Translations under genes and position numbers: made by a program
The notes under the pieces: generated by a model
Database searches by the model: none
Told to the model about the DNA's origin: nothing
Seen by the model: only the letters and a program-made list of their open reading frames with translations
In this document: in pieces, positions 1-12,506 of the stretch
Layout of the letters: every line of letters starts with the position of its first letter
How positions within the stretch are numbered: the first letter of the stretch is position 1
Source: Lelliottia sp. JS-SCA-14
GTDB taxonomy: Bacteria > Pseudomonadota > Gammaproteobacteria > Enterobacterales > Enterobacteriaceae
DNA length: 64,000 nt
Reading direction: 5' to 3'
Assembly (NCBI RefSeq): GCF_035593345.1
Contig: NZ_CP141606.1
Span: forward strand, 1-64,000

Positions 1-10
1 AGTTCGTATC

Positions 11-41
11 GTAGGCCCGGTAAGCGCTAGCGCCACCGGGC
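11..41. repeat. REP-type palindromic unit
   Basis: The segment has the typical REP layout: a GGCCCGGTAAGCGC arm, a short loop and a GCGCCACCGGGC arm. It lies just upstream of rsmG, presumably after the end of mnmG, which is outside the window. Closely related units recur at 15737, 19229 and 44958. Confidence 0.7.
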
Positions 42-66
42 TCATTATTTCAAACAGGTATTCACC

Positions 67-690
67 GTGCTCAACAAACTCTCTCGTCTGCTGGATGAAG
101 CAGGTATTTCGCTCACCGATCACCAGAAAAATCAGCTGGTGGCCTATGTCGATATGCTGAACAAATGGAACAAGGCGTACAACCTCACGTCGGTACGCGA
201 TCCCAACGAGATGCTGATTCGTCATATCCTCGACAGCATTGTGGTGGCGCCTCACCTGCAGGGTGAACGTTTTATCGATGTCGGTACTGGCCCGGGTCTG
301 CCCGGTATTCCGTTATCCATCGTGCGCCCGGAGTGCCATTTCACGCTGCTGGACAGCCTGGGTAAGCGCGTGCGCTTCCTGCGTCAGGTCCAGCATGAGC
401 TGAAGCTCGAGAACATTGAGCCGGTCCAGAGCAGGGTAGAGGCGTTTCCGTCCGAGCCACCGTTCAACGGCGTGATCAGCCGCGCGTTTGCCTCGCTCAA
501 CGACATGGTGAGCTGGTGTAAGCATTTGCCTGCGCAGGAAGGCCGTTTTTACGCGCTCAAAGGACTGGTTCCTGACGATGAAATCGCCCAACTCCCTGAT
601 GGATATACCGTCGAGTCCATTGTTAAACTGCGAGTACCGCAACTCGATGGTGAACGCCATTTGGTGATAATTAAGCCAAACAATTTTTAA
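67..690 (+). CDS. rsmG: 16S rRNA (guanine-527-N7)-methyltransferase RsmG (GidB)
   Basis: RsmG uses S-adenosylmethionine to methylate N7 of G527 in 16S rRNA. The 207-residue product is full length for the family and close to E. coli RsmG throughout. The SAM-binding glycine loop [10 protein letters not shown] is at residues 71-80 and the region ALKG near residue 164 fits the Rossmann methyltransferase core. Translation starts at a GTG codon, as in E. coli, and this start gives the family N-terminus MLNKLS. The gene normally follows mnmG next to oriC and precedes the atp operon, and the gene to its right here is atpI. Loss of RsmG is known to give low-level streptomycin resistance; nothing in this copy suggests inactivation. 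Confidence 0.97.
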   Translation: MLNKLSRLLDEAGISLTDHQKNQLVAYVDMLNKWNKAYNLTSVRDPNEMLIRHILDSIVVAPHLQGERFIDVGTGPGLPGIPLSIVRPECHFTLLDSLGKRVRFLRQVQHELKLENIEPVQSRVEAFPSEPPFNGVISRAFASLNDMVSWCKHLPAQEGRFYALKGLVPDDEIAQLPDGYTVESIVKLRVPQLDGERHLVIIKPNNF

Positions 691-1188
691 AAATCTTATA
701 AAAAATGCGGAATTCGTGCTGTTCTTAGAGTGTTAAAAAGCAGCACGAAGTCGGGCTTCACCCTGAACTGAATTTAACCTTGTTGTTACCGGGGATTACC
801 CAAACGTTAAACTGAATTCGTTTGTTCACCCAAAAGATAGTCAACACTGAAAATATCAGTCTGCTAAAAGTGGAATTCAGTAACGAGATTGCGATGTTAA
901 ATATTTATTAAAAATGTCAATGAAAGGTTTTTGTCGTGTACGGGGCTGTTTTGAAAATAGTTACTGGCATTTGTGTTTAATATCATAAAGATGAATTAAA
1001 CCAAATTATTGATTTGATAAATATGACCTTATCGTAAATGTGTATTTTGTGATCTTGTGCACGCTTTGTCGCCAACGTTTCTACGCGGTTTGCAGTTTTC
1101 CCGGATTACGTGGGGTTTGGCGAAAAGTTAAAAAATAGCGGTGGGGAAAATTATTTAAACATTTATTCACCTTTTCGCTACTTAATGT
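691..1188. other. rsmG-atpI intergenic region, no gene seen
   Basis: About 500 bases without a convincing open reading frame or tRNA. The sequence is fairly AT-rich and probably holds upstream regulatory DNA of the atp operon. I see no clear terminator or repeat in it. Confidence 0.5.
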
Positions 1189-1216
1189 TTGAATTCACGG
1201 GTGCGCACCGTATAAT
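1189..1216 (+). promoter_or_regulatory. Sigma-70 promoter of the atp operon
   Basis: A TTGAAT -35 element (1189-1194), a 16-base spacer and a perfect TATAAT -10 element (1211-1216) precede atpI by about 90 bases. The position and the following sequence resemble the main E. coli atp promoter. Confidence 0.7.
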
Positions 1217-1306
1217 TTGACCGCTTTTTGATGCTTGACTCTGAGCGTTAAAGGACGTTTTATACGACACGCGACATACCTCGAAGGGAGCAGGAGTAAA
1301 AACGTG

Positions 1307-2809
<1,503 letters not shown>

Positions 2810-2848
2810 TAAAAACCCAAGCCACAGAAATTAAAGAGGTATTGTGCT

Positions 2849-3319
2849 GTGAACATGAACGCAACAATCCTCGGCCAGGCCATCGCGTTTATTCTCTTTG
2901 TCTGGTTCTGCATGAAGTATGTATGGCCGCCTTTAATGGCAGCCATCGAGAAACGTCAGAAAGAAATTGCTGACGGTCTGGCTTCCGCAGAGCGCGCTAA
3001 GAAAGATTTGGACCTTGCACAGGCCAACGCGACAGACCAGCTGAAAAAAGCGAAAGGTGAAGCTCAGGTAATCATTGAACAGGCTAACAAACGCCGTGCT
3101 CAGATCCTGGACGAAGCCAAAGCTGAAGCAGAACAGGAACGTACCAAGATCGTTGCACAAGCTCAGGCTGAAATTGATGCTGAGCGTAAACGTGCTCGTG
3201 AAGAACTGCGTAAGCAGGTTGCGATTCTGGCTGTTGCTGGCGCCGAGAAGATCATCGAACGTTCCGTGGATGAAGCTGCTAATAGCGACATCGTGGACAA
3301 ACTTGTCGCTGAACTGTAA
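2849..3319 (+). CDS. atpF: F0F1 ATP synthase subunit b
   Basis: Subunit b is the peripheral stalk. It has one N-terminal membrane helix (about residues 5-25) and then a long charged Ala/Glu/Lys/Arg-rich helix that dimerises and holds F1 to F0. The product has 156 residues, identical in length to the E. coli protein. Translation starts at GTG (2849) after AAAGAGG, as in E. coli. Confidence 0.98.
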   Translation: MNMNATILGQAIAFILFVWFCMKYVWPPLMAAIEKRQKEIADGLASAERAKKDLDLAQANATDQLKKAKGEAQVIIEQANKRRAQILDEAKAEAEQERTKIVAQAQAEIDAERKRAREELRKQVAILAVAGAEKIIERSVDEAANSDIVDKLVAEL

Positions 3320-3333
3320 GGAGGGAGGGGCTG

Positions 3334-3867
3334 ATGTCTGAATTTGTTACGGTAGCTCGCCCCTACGCCAAAGCAGCTTTTGACTTTGCTGTCGAACACC
3401 AAAATGTCGATCGCTGGCAGGATATGCTGGCGTTTGCCGCTGAGGTAACGAAAAACGAGCAAGTGGCTGAGATGCTTTCCGGTGCGTTAGCACCCGAAAC
3501 CCTTGCTGCATCGTTTATCGCCATTTGTGGTGAGCAACTGGATGACAACGGCCAGAACCTGATTAAGGTCATGGCTGAAAATGGTCGTCTGCGAGTGCTC
3601 CCTGATGTTCTCGAGCAGTTCCAGCACTTACGTGCCCTCAGTGAAGCTACCGCCGAAGTTGAAGTAACCTCTGCGAATGAACTGAGTGAAGAACAGCTTG
3701 CGAAGATCTCCGCCGCGATGGAAAAACGTCTGTCACGCAAAGTTAAGCTGAATTGCAAAATCGATAAGTCTGTAATGGCAGGCGTAATCATCCGAGCGGG
3801 TGATATGGTCATTGATGGCAGCGTACGCGGCCGTCTTGAACGCCTTGCAGACGTCTTGCAGTCTTAA
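3334..3867 (+). CDS. atpH: F0F1 ATP synthase subunit delta
   Basis: Delta sits on top of F1 and links the alpha subunits to subunit b. The 177-residue product is standard length and ends with the conserved [16 protein letters not shown] motif. AAGGAGG lies upstream of the ATG. The gene is 14 bases after atpF and 12 bases before atpA. Confidence 0.98.
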   Translation: MSEFVTVARPYAKAAFDFAVEHQNVDRWQDMLAFAAEVTKNEQVAEMLSGALAPETLAASFIAICGEQLDDNGQNLIKVMAENGRLRVLPDVLEQFQHLRALSEATAEVEVTSANELSEEQLAKISAAMEKRLSRKVKLNCKIDKSVMAGVIIRAGDMVIDGSVRGRLERLADVLQS

Positions 3868-3879
3868 GGGGACTGGAGC

Positions 3880-5421
3880 ATGCAACTGAATTCCACCGAA
3901 ATCAGCGAACTGATCAAGCAGCGCATTGCTCAGTTCAGTGTTGTGAGCGAAGCTCATAACGAAGGTACTATTGTTTCTGTAAGTGACGGTGTTATCCGCA
4001 TCCACGGCCTGGCCGATTGTATGCAGGGTGAGATGATTTCCCTGCCGGGTAACCGTTACGCTATCGCACTGAACCTGGAGCGCGACTCCGTAGGTGCTGT
4101 AGTGATGGGTCCGTACGCTGACCTTGCCGAAGGCATGAAAGTCAAATGTACTGGTCGTATTCTGGAAGTTCCAGTCGGCCGTGGCCTGCTGGGTCGCGTG
4201 GTGAACACCCTGGGTGCACCAATCGACGGTAAAGGCCCGGTTGATAACGATGGCTTCTCGCCAATCGAAGTTATCGCACCTGGCGTTATCGAACGTCAGT
4301 CCGTTGATCAGCCAGTTCAGACGGGTTATAAATCCGTTGATGCCATGATCCCAATCGGTCGTGGTCAGCGTGAACTGATCATCGGTGACCGTCAGACCGG
4401 TAAAACCGCGATGGCAATCGATGCGATCATCAACCAGCGCGATTCCGGCATCAAATGTGTGTACGTGGCTATCGGCCAGAAAGCGTCCACCATTTCTAAC
4501 GTGGTTCGTAAACTGGAAGAGCATGGCGCGCTGTCAAACACCATCGTGGTGGTTGCAACCGCTTCTGAATCTGCTGCACTGCAATACCTGGCACCATATG
4601 CCGGTTGTGCAATGGGCGAATACTTCCGTGACCGCGGTGAAGATGCACTGATCGTGTACGATGACCTGTCTAAACAGGCTGTTGCTTACCGTCAGGTTTC
4701 CCTGCTGCTCCGTCGTCCACCAGGACGTGAAGCCTTCCCGGGCGACGTATTTTACCTCCACTCCCGTCTGCTGGAGCGCGCATCCCGCGTTAACGCTGAG
4801 TACGTTGAGAAGTTCACCAATGGTGAAGTTAAAGGTAAAACCGGCTCCCTGACTGCACTGCCGATTATCGAAACTCAGGCGGGTGACGTTTCTGCGTTCG
4901 TTCCGACCAACGTAATTTCCATTACCGATGGTCAGATCTTCCTCGAAACCAACCTGTTCAACTCCGGTATTCGTCCTGCGGTTAACCCAGGGATCTCCGT
5001 ATCCCGTGTGGGTGGTGCTGCTCAGACTAAGATCATCAAGAAACTGTCCGGTGGTATCCGTACCGCTCTGGCACAGTATCGTGAACTGGCTGCGTTCTCT
5101 CAGTTCGCTTCCGATCTGGATGAAGCGACCCGTAAGCAGTTAAGCCATGGTCAGAAAGTGACCGAGCTGCTGAAACAGAAACAGTATGCCCCAATGTCTG
5201 TTGCACAACAGGGCCTGGTGCTGTTCGCGGCTGAACGCGGTTACCTCGAAGATGTGGAACTGGCGAAAATCGGTAGCTTTGAAGCCGCACTGCTGGCTTA
5301 CGTTGACCGTGATCACGCTCCGCTGATGCAAGAGATTAACCAGTCCGGTGGCTATAACGACGAAATCGAAGGCAAGCTGAAAGCTATCCTCGATTCCTTC
5401 AAAGCAACCCAGTCCTGGTAA
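3880..5421 (+). CDS. atpA: F0F1 ATP synthase subunit alpha
   Basis: Alpha is the non-catalytic nucleotide-binding subunit of the F1 hexamer. The product has 513 residues, as in E. coli. The P-loop GDRQTGKT is near residues 169-176, and the arginine finger region VSRVGGAAQ is near residue 373. The N-terminal helix [16 protein letters not shown], which binds delta, is intact. Confidence 0.99.
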   Translation: MQLNSTEISELIKQRIAQFSVVSEAHNEGTIVSVSDGVIRIHGLADCMQGEMISLPGNRYAIALNLERDSVGAVVMGPYADLAEGMKVKCTGRILEVPVGRGLLGRVVNTLGAPIDGKGPVDNDGFSPIEVIAPGVIERQSVDQPVQTGYKSVDAMIPIGRGQRELIIGDRQTGKTAMAIDAIINQRDSGIKCVYVAIGQKASTISNVVRKLEEHGALSNTIVVVATASESAALQYLAPYAGCAMGEYFRDRGEDALIVYDDLSKQAVAYRQVSLLLRRPPGREAFPGDVFYLHSRLLERASRVNAEYVEKFTNGEVKGKTGSLTALPIIETQAGDVSAFVPTNVISITDGQIFLETNLFNSGIRPAVNPGISVSRVGGAAQTKIIKKLSGGIRTALAQYRELAAFSQFASDLDEATRKQLSHGQKVTELLKQKQYAPMSVAQQGLVLFAAERGYLEDVELAKIGSFEAALLAYVDRDHAPLMQEINQSGGYNDEIEGKLKAILDSFKATQSW

Positions 5422-5471
5422 CGTCCGGCGGCTTGTCTTAGGACAGGCCGCAAGGCATTGAGGAGAAGCTC

Positions 5472-7744
<2,273 letters not shown>

Positions 7745-7764
7745 CGCCTTTATCGGAGGGTGAT

Positions 7765-8184
7765 ATGGCAATGACTTACCACCTGGACGTCGTCAGCGCA
7801 GAGCAACAAATGTTCTCTGGTCTGGTCGAGAAAATCCAGGTAACGGGCAGTGAAGGTGAACTGGGTATTTTCCCAGGGCACGCACCGCTGCTCACCGCCA
7901 TTAAGCCTGGTATGATCCGCATCGTAAAACAGTTCGGTCATGAAGAGTTTATCTATCTGTCCGGCGGCATTCTTGAAGTGCAGCCTGGTAGTGTGACCGT
8001 TCTTGCTGATACCGCTATTCGTGGACAGGATCTCGACGAAGCACGAGCTCTGGAAGCGAAGCGTAAAGCAGAAGAGCACATTAAGAGCTCTCATGGCGAC
8101 GTGGATTACGCACAGGCCTCAGCTGAGCTGGCTAAAGCGATCGCAAAACTGCGCGTTATCGAGTTGACCAAAAAAGCGATGTAA
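7765..8184 (+). CDS. atpC: F0F1 ATP synthase subunit epsilon
   Basis: Epsilon binds the foot of gamma and the c-ring and inhibits ATP hydrolysis. The 139-residue product has an N-terminal beta-sandwich (about residues 1-86) and a C-terminal helical hairpin rich in Ala/Glu/Lys. It is the last gene of the operon and is followed within 20 bases by a strong terminator. Confidence 0.98.
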   Translation: MAMTYHLDVVSAEQQMFSGLVEKIQVTGSEGELGIFPGHAPLLTAIKPGMIRIVKQFGHEEFIYLSGGILEVQPGSVTVLADTAIRGQDLDEARALEAKRKAEEHIKSSHGDVDYAQASAELAKAIAKLRVIELTKKAM

Positions 8185-8202
8185 CACCGGCTTGAAAAAC
8201 AC

Positions 8203-8237
8203 AAAAGCCAGTCTGGTTTTCAGACTGGCTTTTTTTA
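8203..8237 (+). terminator. Rho-independent terminator of the atp operon
   Basis: An AAAAGCCAGTCTG arm (8203-8215), a GTTTT loop and the exact complementary arm (8221-8233) run into a T-tract. Confidence 0.93.
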
Positions 8238-8284
8238 TGGCTGCGTTTCAGATTTTAAGGAACTGAAAAGGTGTTTTAATATTT

Positions 8285-8300
8285 TGTGATTTTCGTCACA
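8285..8300. promoter_or_regulatory. CRP-type palindrome, distal
   Basis: The sequence TGTGATTTTCGTCACA is a perfect TGTGA-N6-TCACA CRP consensus core. It lies 95 bases upstream of the 23-codon ORF at 8388 and 57 bases (centre to centre) from a second perfect site. No gene other than the small ORF is positioned to use it. Confidence 0.7.
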
Positions 8301-8341
8301 AAAATATTGATCGGTTAAATGTTGAGGAGTAGACTTCTTTT

Positions 8342-8357
8342 TGTGATGTGTGTCACA
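8342..8357. promoter_or_regulatory. CRP-type palindrome, proximal
   Basis: The sequence TGTGATGTGTGTCACA again matches TGTGA-N6-TCACA exactly. Its centre is about 38 bases before the small ORF start, and a CATAAT hexamer overlaps its right edge. Two sites in tandem suggest strong cAMP-CRP control of a short transcript, but I cannot place the transcription start. Confidence 0.7.
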
Positions 8358-8387
8358 TAATTAAATCCAACAACAGGGGATACCCAC

Positions 8388-8459
8388 ATGAAACTGATCA
8401 ATAAAGTCATCGCTCTCTTCAGCAACATGAACGTCTCTTTCGGTACGTTCAACCTGTAA
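8388..8459 (+). CDS. 23-residue small protein of unknown function, CRP sites upstream
   Basis: I do not recognise this ORF. It begins MKLINKVIAL and ends VSFGTFNL, with an amphipathic first half and no obvious transmembrane helix. The case for translation is a strong AGGGGA Shine-Dalgarno at 8375-8380, seven bases before the ATG, and two perfect CRP palindromes at 8285 and 8342. The atp terminator lies upstream, so the ORF must have its own promoter. It is convergent with the pectate lyase gene, whose stop codon is 27 bases away. Alternatives are a leader peptide or an incidental ORF in a CRP-regulated small RNA. Confidence 0.5.
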   Translation: MKLINKVIALFSNMNVSFGTFNL

Positions 8460-8467
8460 TCTGCTGT

Positions 8468-8516
8468 ATGCCGAGTGGCGCCACGCTTACCGTGTGATAA
8501 GCGAAGCGCCATCTGG
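8468..8516. repeat. Imperfect REP-like inverted repeat
   Basis: TGCCGAGTGGCGC pairs imperfectly with GCGCCATCTGGCA, with GCTTACC/GATAAGC between them. It resembles a REP unit, overlaps the 3' end of the pectate lyase gene, and could end transcripts from both convergent genes. Confidence 0.45.
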
Positions 8517-10580
8517 CAGCACTTCCCCGCCGTTATTCACGCTCTTCCCGTCTGCGATAAAATAGTTCGTCCCATCAATATTCCCGATCACCGCATCGTC
8601 ATAGCGACCAGGCTGCGTGCGCACGGATTTGTTGGCGCTGAAAATGCCTTGTGTTGAAGCATCCCCATACGGGCTCGGACGGAAGATAAAGTTAAAGCGC
8701 TGATTGTCCACCGCCACATTGTTGGTCACCACCAGCTTGCCGGGATTGAAGTTGTCGGTAAAACCATCCAGCTGATTCCCTTCCGCCTTGCTGTTTCGCA
8801 CCTCATGCGCCACCGGCTGCCCTTCTCCGCCGAGTTTAAATCCGTTGCTGGTGTTGTTGCGGGCGATTGAATTCTCGATCACCACAACCCCGTTCGCACC
8901 GTCCTCGATCTTATTGAACAGGTCGAAACCGTCGTCGATGTTGTCGTGGGAATAGCAGTTCTCCAGACGATTGCCCTCACCCACGCGCATCTTCACGGCA
9001 AAACCATCGGCGTTGATTTTGCCGGGATCGACATTGGCGTAAGACTCAGAATGTATTACCCGGTTATGGCTTGCCCATAGTGCCCGGCCCACGTTGTCCG
9101 GGGACGATATCTGAATGCCCGTATCGTCGTTTCGGTAGGCGGTCACATTCTCAATCAGGTTGTGGCTGCCCTGAATGCGCAGGCTTTTGTCGGTAATGTC
9201 GATGCCCTTGATGTGCCAGTAGCTGGCATCCACCAGCAGACCATGAATCACGGCCTTGCCGTCTGCCTGCAATGTTTTGCTTAGATCGGCATTGCCGCTG
9301 GCAGCCAGTGGGATCTCGCTGCGCGGATACTCTCCGGCTTTGAGGATAATCGTTCCGCCAGGTGCGAGCAGATCAATTGCGGAGGCTAAATCCAGCGGCG
9401 AGGCGAGCGTACCTTTCCCGTCGGCTTTGCCGTCAGGGGCGGCGTGCAGCGTCGTAGCCGTAAATCCATCCACCTTTTCAACGCTAAATGGCTGATGAAT
9501 GGTTTCGCCGCTGGCGGGCGTAAAGCTCAGGCTGAAGGCGTTATTTTCCGTCAGAGTCGCTGGCAGGCCGTACATCTCTCCGGCTTTCACCGCTTTATCG
9601 TTACCGATCACCACTTCGTTCTGACGCACACTGAAAACACCGTCATGGTTCGCACGCGCCTGAACGAGGTACTTATCCGATGTACTTTTCCCTGAGGATG
9701 CCAGCTGCACCACCGTCGGGAGTGCTTTGGCCTGCCAGGGTTTTGAAGATATGGTTTCTGCGGCGGAGGTGGTCAGTGAGGCGTTCGATACGGTGATTTT
9801 GGCGTTACGCGAGGCGAAAAAGCCGACGTAATAGCGATCTTTATTTTGCACAGCGATCAGGTCCGCACGCGGTACGCTTTGGCTCACCCACGCGTCACTC
9901 CCGACGGGCGACCAGGCGGTGATAAAGCCGTCGTTAGTCCGCTGCAGTTTCAGACGGAATTCCGGCGTCTGGCTCAGGTCGATCTCTTCTTTATAGCTCT
10001 GCTTTTTGATCGCTGCGCCCGCGTTACCCCAGGGCTGGGAAATCCCTTCGCGGGTGATGGCCTGCATTTTGACCCGCTGGTGGTCCTTTTTATCCTGGGT
10101 CATGATTGCATTCATCACCAGGTTTGAGGCGGCCGGAAATTCTTCATAGCCCTCTTTCAGCGGCTGCTGGCGTGGCACGCCAATCACGTCCCGCACCAGC
10201 AGCCCTGCGCCCTCCTGCGCGGCAGGTTTTGCGCCATTCTCCGGGCCAAACTGCTCAACTTTAACGGTGGCCAGCAATTCGAAATTCTCACGAGTCGGCA
10301 GCTCGGTATAGAAAAAGGTTAACCCGTCGTGTGAGTTGGCGATCTTGCCGCCCCGGCTTTCAATGGTGATGGGTTTTGAGAGATCGGCGGTGTCCTGCGG
10401 CGTCAGTTTTTTGCCGTCGATGGTCACGTCGTTGACGCCGATTTTTTCCGGCAACACGTTAGAGGAAAAATTCAGATCGGTAGACTGCCCAAAGGCAATC
10501 GCTTTCCAGACGTGCTGCCCGGCAGCCGAGACAGCAAAGGAGCTACACATCATTAGGGCCAGAGGTATTTTATAGTTCAT
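8487..10580 (-). CDS. Secreted family PL9 pectate (exopolygalacturonate) lyase
   Basis: The 697-residue product resembles the PelX/PelL type of polysaccharide lyase family 9, which cleaves polygalacturonate by beta-elimination. A Sec signal peptide (residues 1-19, MNYKIPLALM followed by a small-residue cleavage region SAVSA-like) points to the periplasm or outside. Residues 20-370 form beta-sandwich-like modules. From about 380 onward there are parallel beta-helix repeats with NADGFAVK (523-530) and DDGFDLF (549-555), the Asp-rich region expected to hold calcium and the active site. AGGAGA precedes the ATG at 10580. A KdgR-type operator upstream fits a role in pectin use. Family assignment is firm; exact substrate is inferred. 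Confidence 0.85.
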   Translation of the reverse strand: MNYKIPLALMMCSSFAVSAAGQHVWKAIAFGQSTDLNFSSNVLPEKIGVNDVTIDGKKLTPQDTADLSKPITIESRGGKIANSHDGLTFFYTELPTRENFELLATVKVEQFGPENGAKPAAQEGAGLLVRDVIGVPRQQPLKEGYEEFPAASNLVMNAIMTQDKKDHQRVKMQAITREGISQPWGNAGAAIKKQSYKEEIDLSQTPEFRLKLQRTNDGFITAWSPVGSDAWVSQSVPRADLIAVQNKDRYYVGFFASRNAKITVSNASLTTSAAETISSKPWQAKALPTVVQLASSGKSTSDKYLVQARANHDGVFSVRQNEVVIGNDKAVKAGEMYGLPATLTENNAFSLSFTPASGETIHQPFSVEKVDGFTATTLHAAPDGKADGKGTLASPLDLASAIDLLAPGGTIILKAGEYPRSEIPLAASGNADLSKTLQADGKAVIHGLLVDASYWHIKGIDITDKSLRIQGSHNLIENVTAYRNDDTGIQISSPDNVGRALWASHNRVIHSESYANVDPGKINADGFAVKMRVGEGNRLENCYSHDNIDDGFDLFNKIEDGANGVVVIENSIARNNTSNGFKLGGEGQPVAHEVRNSKAEGNQLDGFTDNFNPGKLVVTNNVAVDNQRFNFIFRPSPYGDASTQGIFSANKSVRTQPGRYDDAVIGNIDGTNYFIADGKSVNNGGEVLPDGASLITR

Positions 10581-10620
10581 CTTATTCTCCTGATTGATAA
10601 GTGAGCGCCATTATCATCAA

Positions 10621-10640
10621 GATGAAACAGTGTTTCTTTT
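10621..10640. promoter_or_regulatory. Probable KdgR operator of the pectate lyase gene
   Basis: TGAAACAGTGTTTCT, centred at 10630, matches the KdgR consensus core TGAAAC-N3-GTTTCA with one flanking mismatch and T-rich flank. It lies about 50 bases upstream of the lyase start, where a repressor site is expected. KdgR represses pectin-degradation genes until 2-keto-3-deoxygluconate accumulates. The intergenic region 10581-10924 also serves glmU on the other strand. Confidence 0.65.
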
Positions 10641-10924
10641 TTAAGTGTCACAATATTGAATAATTAAAACGCTGTTTTGCTTTAAGCGGATCTTTATTCT
10701 TGAGGCGAAAAAATCGCTAACCTGTTGTGAACCCTTGCGACTTGCCTTAAGAAAGCTATTTTCCAGAGAAAAAGTGATTTACTCTGACCGCAAAACTATC
10801 CTCAAATAGCGAATATCGCCGGATGTTGAACGTTTTACGAGCGGTCCATTTTATGACGCAAAATATGTAGAATTTTCAACGTCAAAGGGTTTTACTTCTC
10901 ACTCAAATTACAGTCAGGACGCGT

Positions 10925-12295
10925 ATGTTGAACAATACGATGAGCGTGGTCATCCTTGCCGCTGGCAAAGGCACCCGCATGTATTCCGATCTTCCTAAGG
11001 TGCTTCACACACTGGCAGGAAAGCCAATGGTGCAGCATGTCATTGATGCCGCAGGGGAACTTGGCGCAAGCAAGGTCCATCTGGTGTATGGCCACGGCGG
11101 CGATCTGCTCAAGCAAACGCTGCGCGATGACAAACTCAACTGGGTCCTTCAGGCAGAACAGCTGGGAACGGGCCATGCGATGCAGCAGGCCGCGCCGTTC
11201 TTTGCGGATGACGAAGACATTCTGATGCTCTACGGCGATGTCCCGCTGATCGCAGTAGAAACCCTGACGCGCCTGCGTGAAGCCAAACCGCAGGGCGGCA
11301 TCGGTTTATTGACTGTTAAACTCGACGATCCGACAGGCTATGGCCGCATCACCCGTGAAAACGGCAAAGTGACCGGCATCGTTGAGCACAAAGATGCGAC
11401 TGACGAACAGCGTCAGATTCAGGAAATCAATACCGGTATCCTGATCGCCAACGGCGCGGACATGAAACGCTGGCTGGCAAAACTGAACAACAATAATGCC
11501 CAGGGTGAATACTACATCACCGATATCATTGCTCTGGCGCACCACGAAGGAAATGAGATCGTGGCGGTTCATCCCGATCGCCTGAGCGAAGTGGAAGGCG
11601 TGAACAATCGTCTGCAGCTCTCTCGTCTTGAGCGCGTTTACCAGTCCGAGCAGGCGGAAAAACTGCTGCTGGCGGGCGTGATGCTGCGCGATCCGGCGCG
11701 TTTTGATCTGCGCGGGGCGCTGAATCATGGGCGCGATGTGGAAATCGACACTAACGTTATTATTGAAGGTCAGGTCACGCTTGGGAATCGCGTCAAAATC
11801 GGTACCGGGTGTGTGATTAAAAACAGCGTGATTGGCGATGACTGCGAAATCAGTCCGTACAGCGTGGTGGAAGATTCACATCTGGAAGCGGCCTGCACCA
11901 TCGGCCCGTTCGCGCGTCTGCGTCCTGGCGCCGAGCTGCTGGAAGGTGCGCACGTGGGCAACTTCGTTGAGATGAAAAAAGCGCGTCTCGGCAAGGGCTC
12001 GAAAGCGGGTCATCTGAGCTATCTGGGCGACGCGGAAATTGGCGACAACGTGAACATCGGTGCGGGTACGATCACCTGTAACTACGATGGCGCGAACAAG
12101 TTTAAAACCATTATCGGTGATGATGTGTTTGTCGGCTCCGACACGCAGCTGGTGGCGCCGGTCACCGTCGGTAAGGGTGTGACCATCGCCGCCGGAACGA
12201 CCGTGACGCGCGATGTGGCGGATAATGAGCTGGTGCTCAGCCGCGTACCGCAGGTGCATAAGCAAGGCTGGCAGCGTCCGGTGAAGAAGAAGTAA
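10925..12295 (+). CDS. glmU: Bifunctional UDP-GlcNAc pyrophosphorylase / glucosamine-1-P acetyltransferase
   Basis: GlmU acetylates glucosamine-1-phosphate and then couples it to UTP, giving UDP-GlcNAc for peptidoglycan and LPS. The 456 residues equal the E. coli length. The uridyltransferase signature [15 protein letters not shown] is at residues 11-25. The C-terminal half is a left-handed beta-helix of hexapeptide repeats ending near residue 440, with the conserved [17 protein letters not shown] acetyltransferase segment. The next gene, glmS, makes its upstream substrate. Confidence 0.98.
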   Translation: MLNNTMSVVILAAGKGTRMYSDLPKVLHTLAGKPMVQHVIDAAGELGASKVHLVYGHGGDLLKQTLRDDKLNWVLQAEQLGTGHAMQQAAPFFADDEDILMLYGDVPLIAVETLTRLREAKPQGGIGLLTVKLDDPTGYGRITRENGKVTGIVEHKDATDEQRQIQEINTGILIANGADMKRWLAKLNNNNAQGEYYITDIIALAHHEGNEIVAVHPDRLSEVEGVNNRLQLSRLERVYQSEQAEKLLLAGVMLRDPARFDLRGALNHGRDVEIDTNVIIEGQVTLGNRVKIGTGCVIKNSVIGDDCEISPYSVVEDSHLEAACTIGPFARLRPGAELLEGAHVGNFVEMKKARLGKGSKAGHLSYLGDAEIGDNVNIGAGTITCNYDGANKFKTIIGDDVFVGSDTQLVAPVTVGKGVTIAAGTTVTRDVADNELVLSRVPQVHKQGWQRPVKKK

Positions 12296-12300
12296 CAACC

Positions 12301-12330
12301 AGGCGGGTGGCGCTTCGCTTACCCGCCCTA
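12301..12330. repeat. REP-type palindromic unit
   Basis: AGGCGGGTGGCGC and GCTTACCCGCCCT form a REP-style stem between glmU and glmS. Confidence 0.65.
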
Positions 12331-12436
12331 CCATTTTGTCTGTCGGCATCGCCGATGGATGTGGGATGAGGGGATAACATAATCCTCCGCCCAAAGGCAG
12401 TACCTAAAAATATAACCCCACTCTCTACAAGGCTCG

Positions 12437-12506
12437 GGGCGCCCTAAAAGGGCAATACAGGTCAGCGACAACGCATGGCATTACGCCATTATCAGGAAAT
12501 CTAACT
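12437..12506 (+). promoter_or_regulatory. glmS leader, likely target of the GlmZ small RNA
   Basis: The segment before glmS holds a small hairpin (ATGGC, loop, GCCAT at 12475-12489) directly before the AGGAAA ribosome-binding site, as in the E. coli glmS leader. There the sRNA GlmZ opens the leader to activate translation when glucosamine-6-phosphate is low. Conservation of the pairing here is inferred. Confidence 0.45.

Noticed and set aside
1235..1306. Longer N-terminus for AtpI
   Set aside because: The extra 24 residues are not in the family, and the AGGAG site fits the start at 1304 or 1307.
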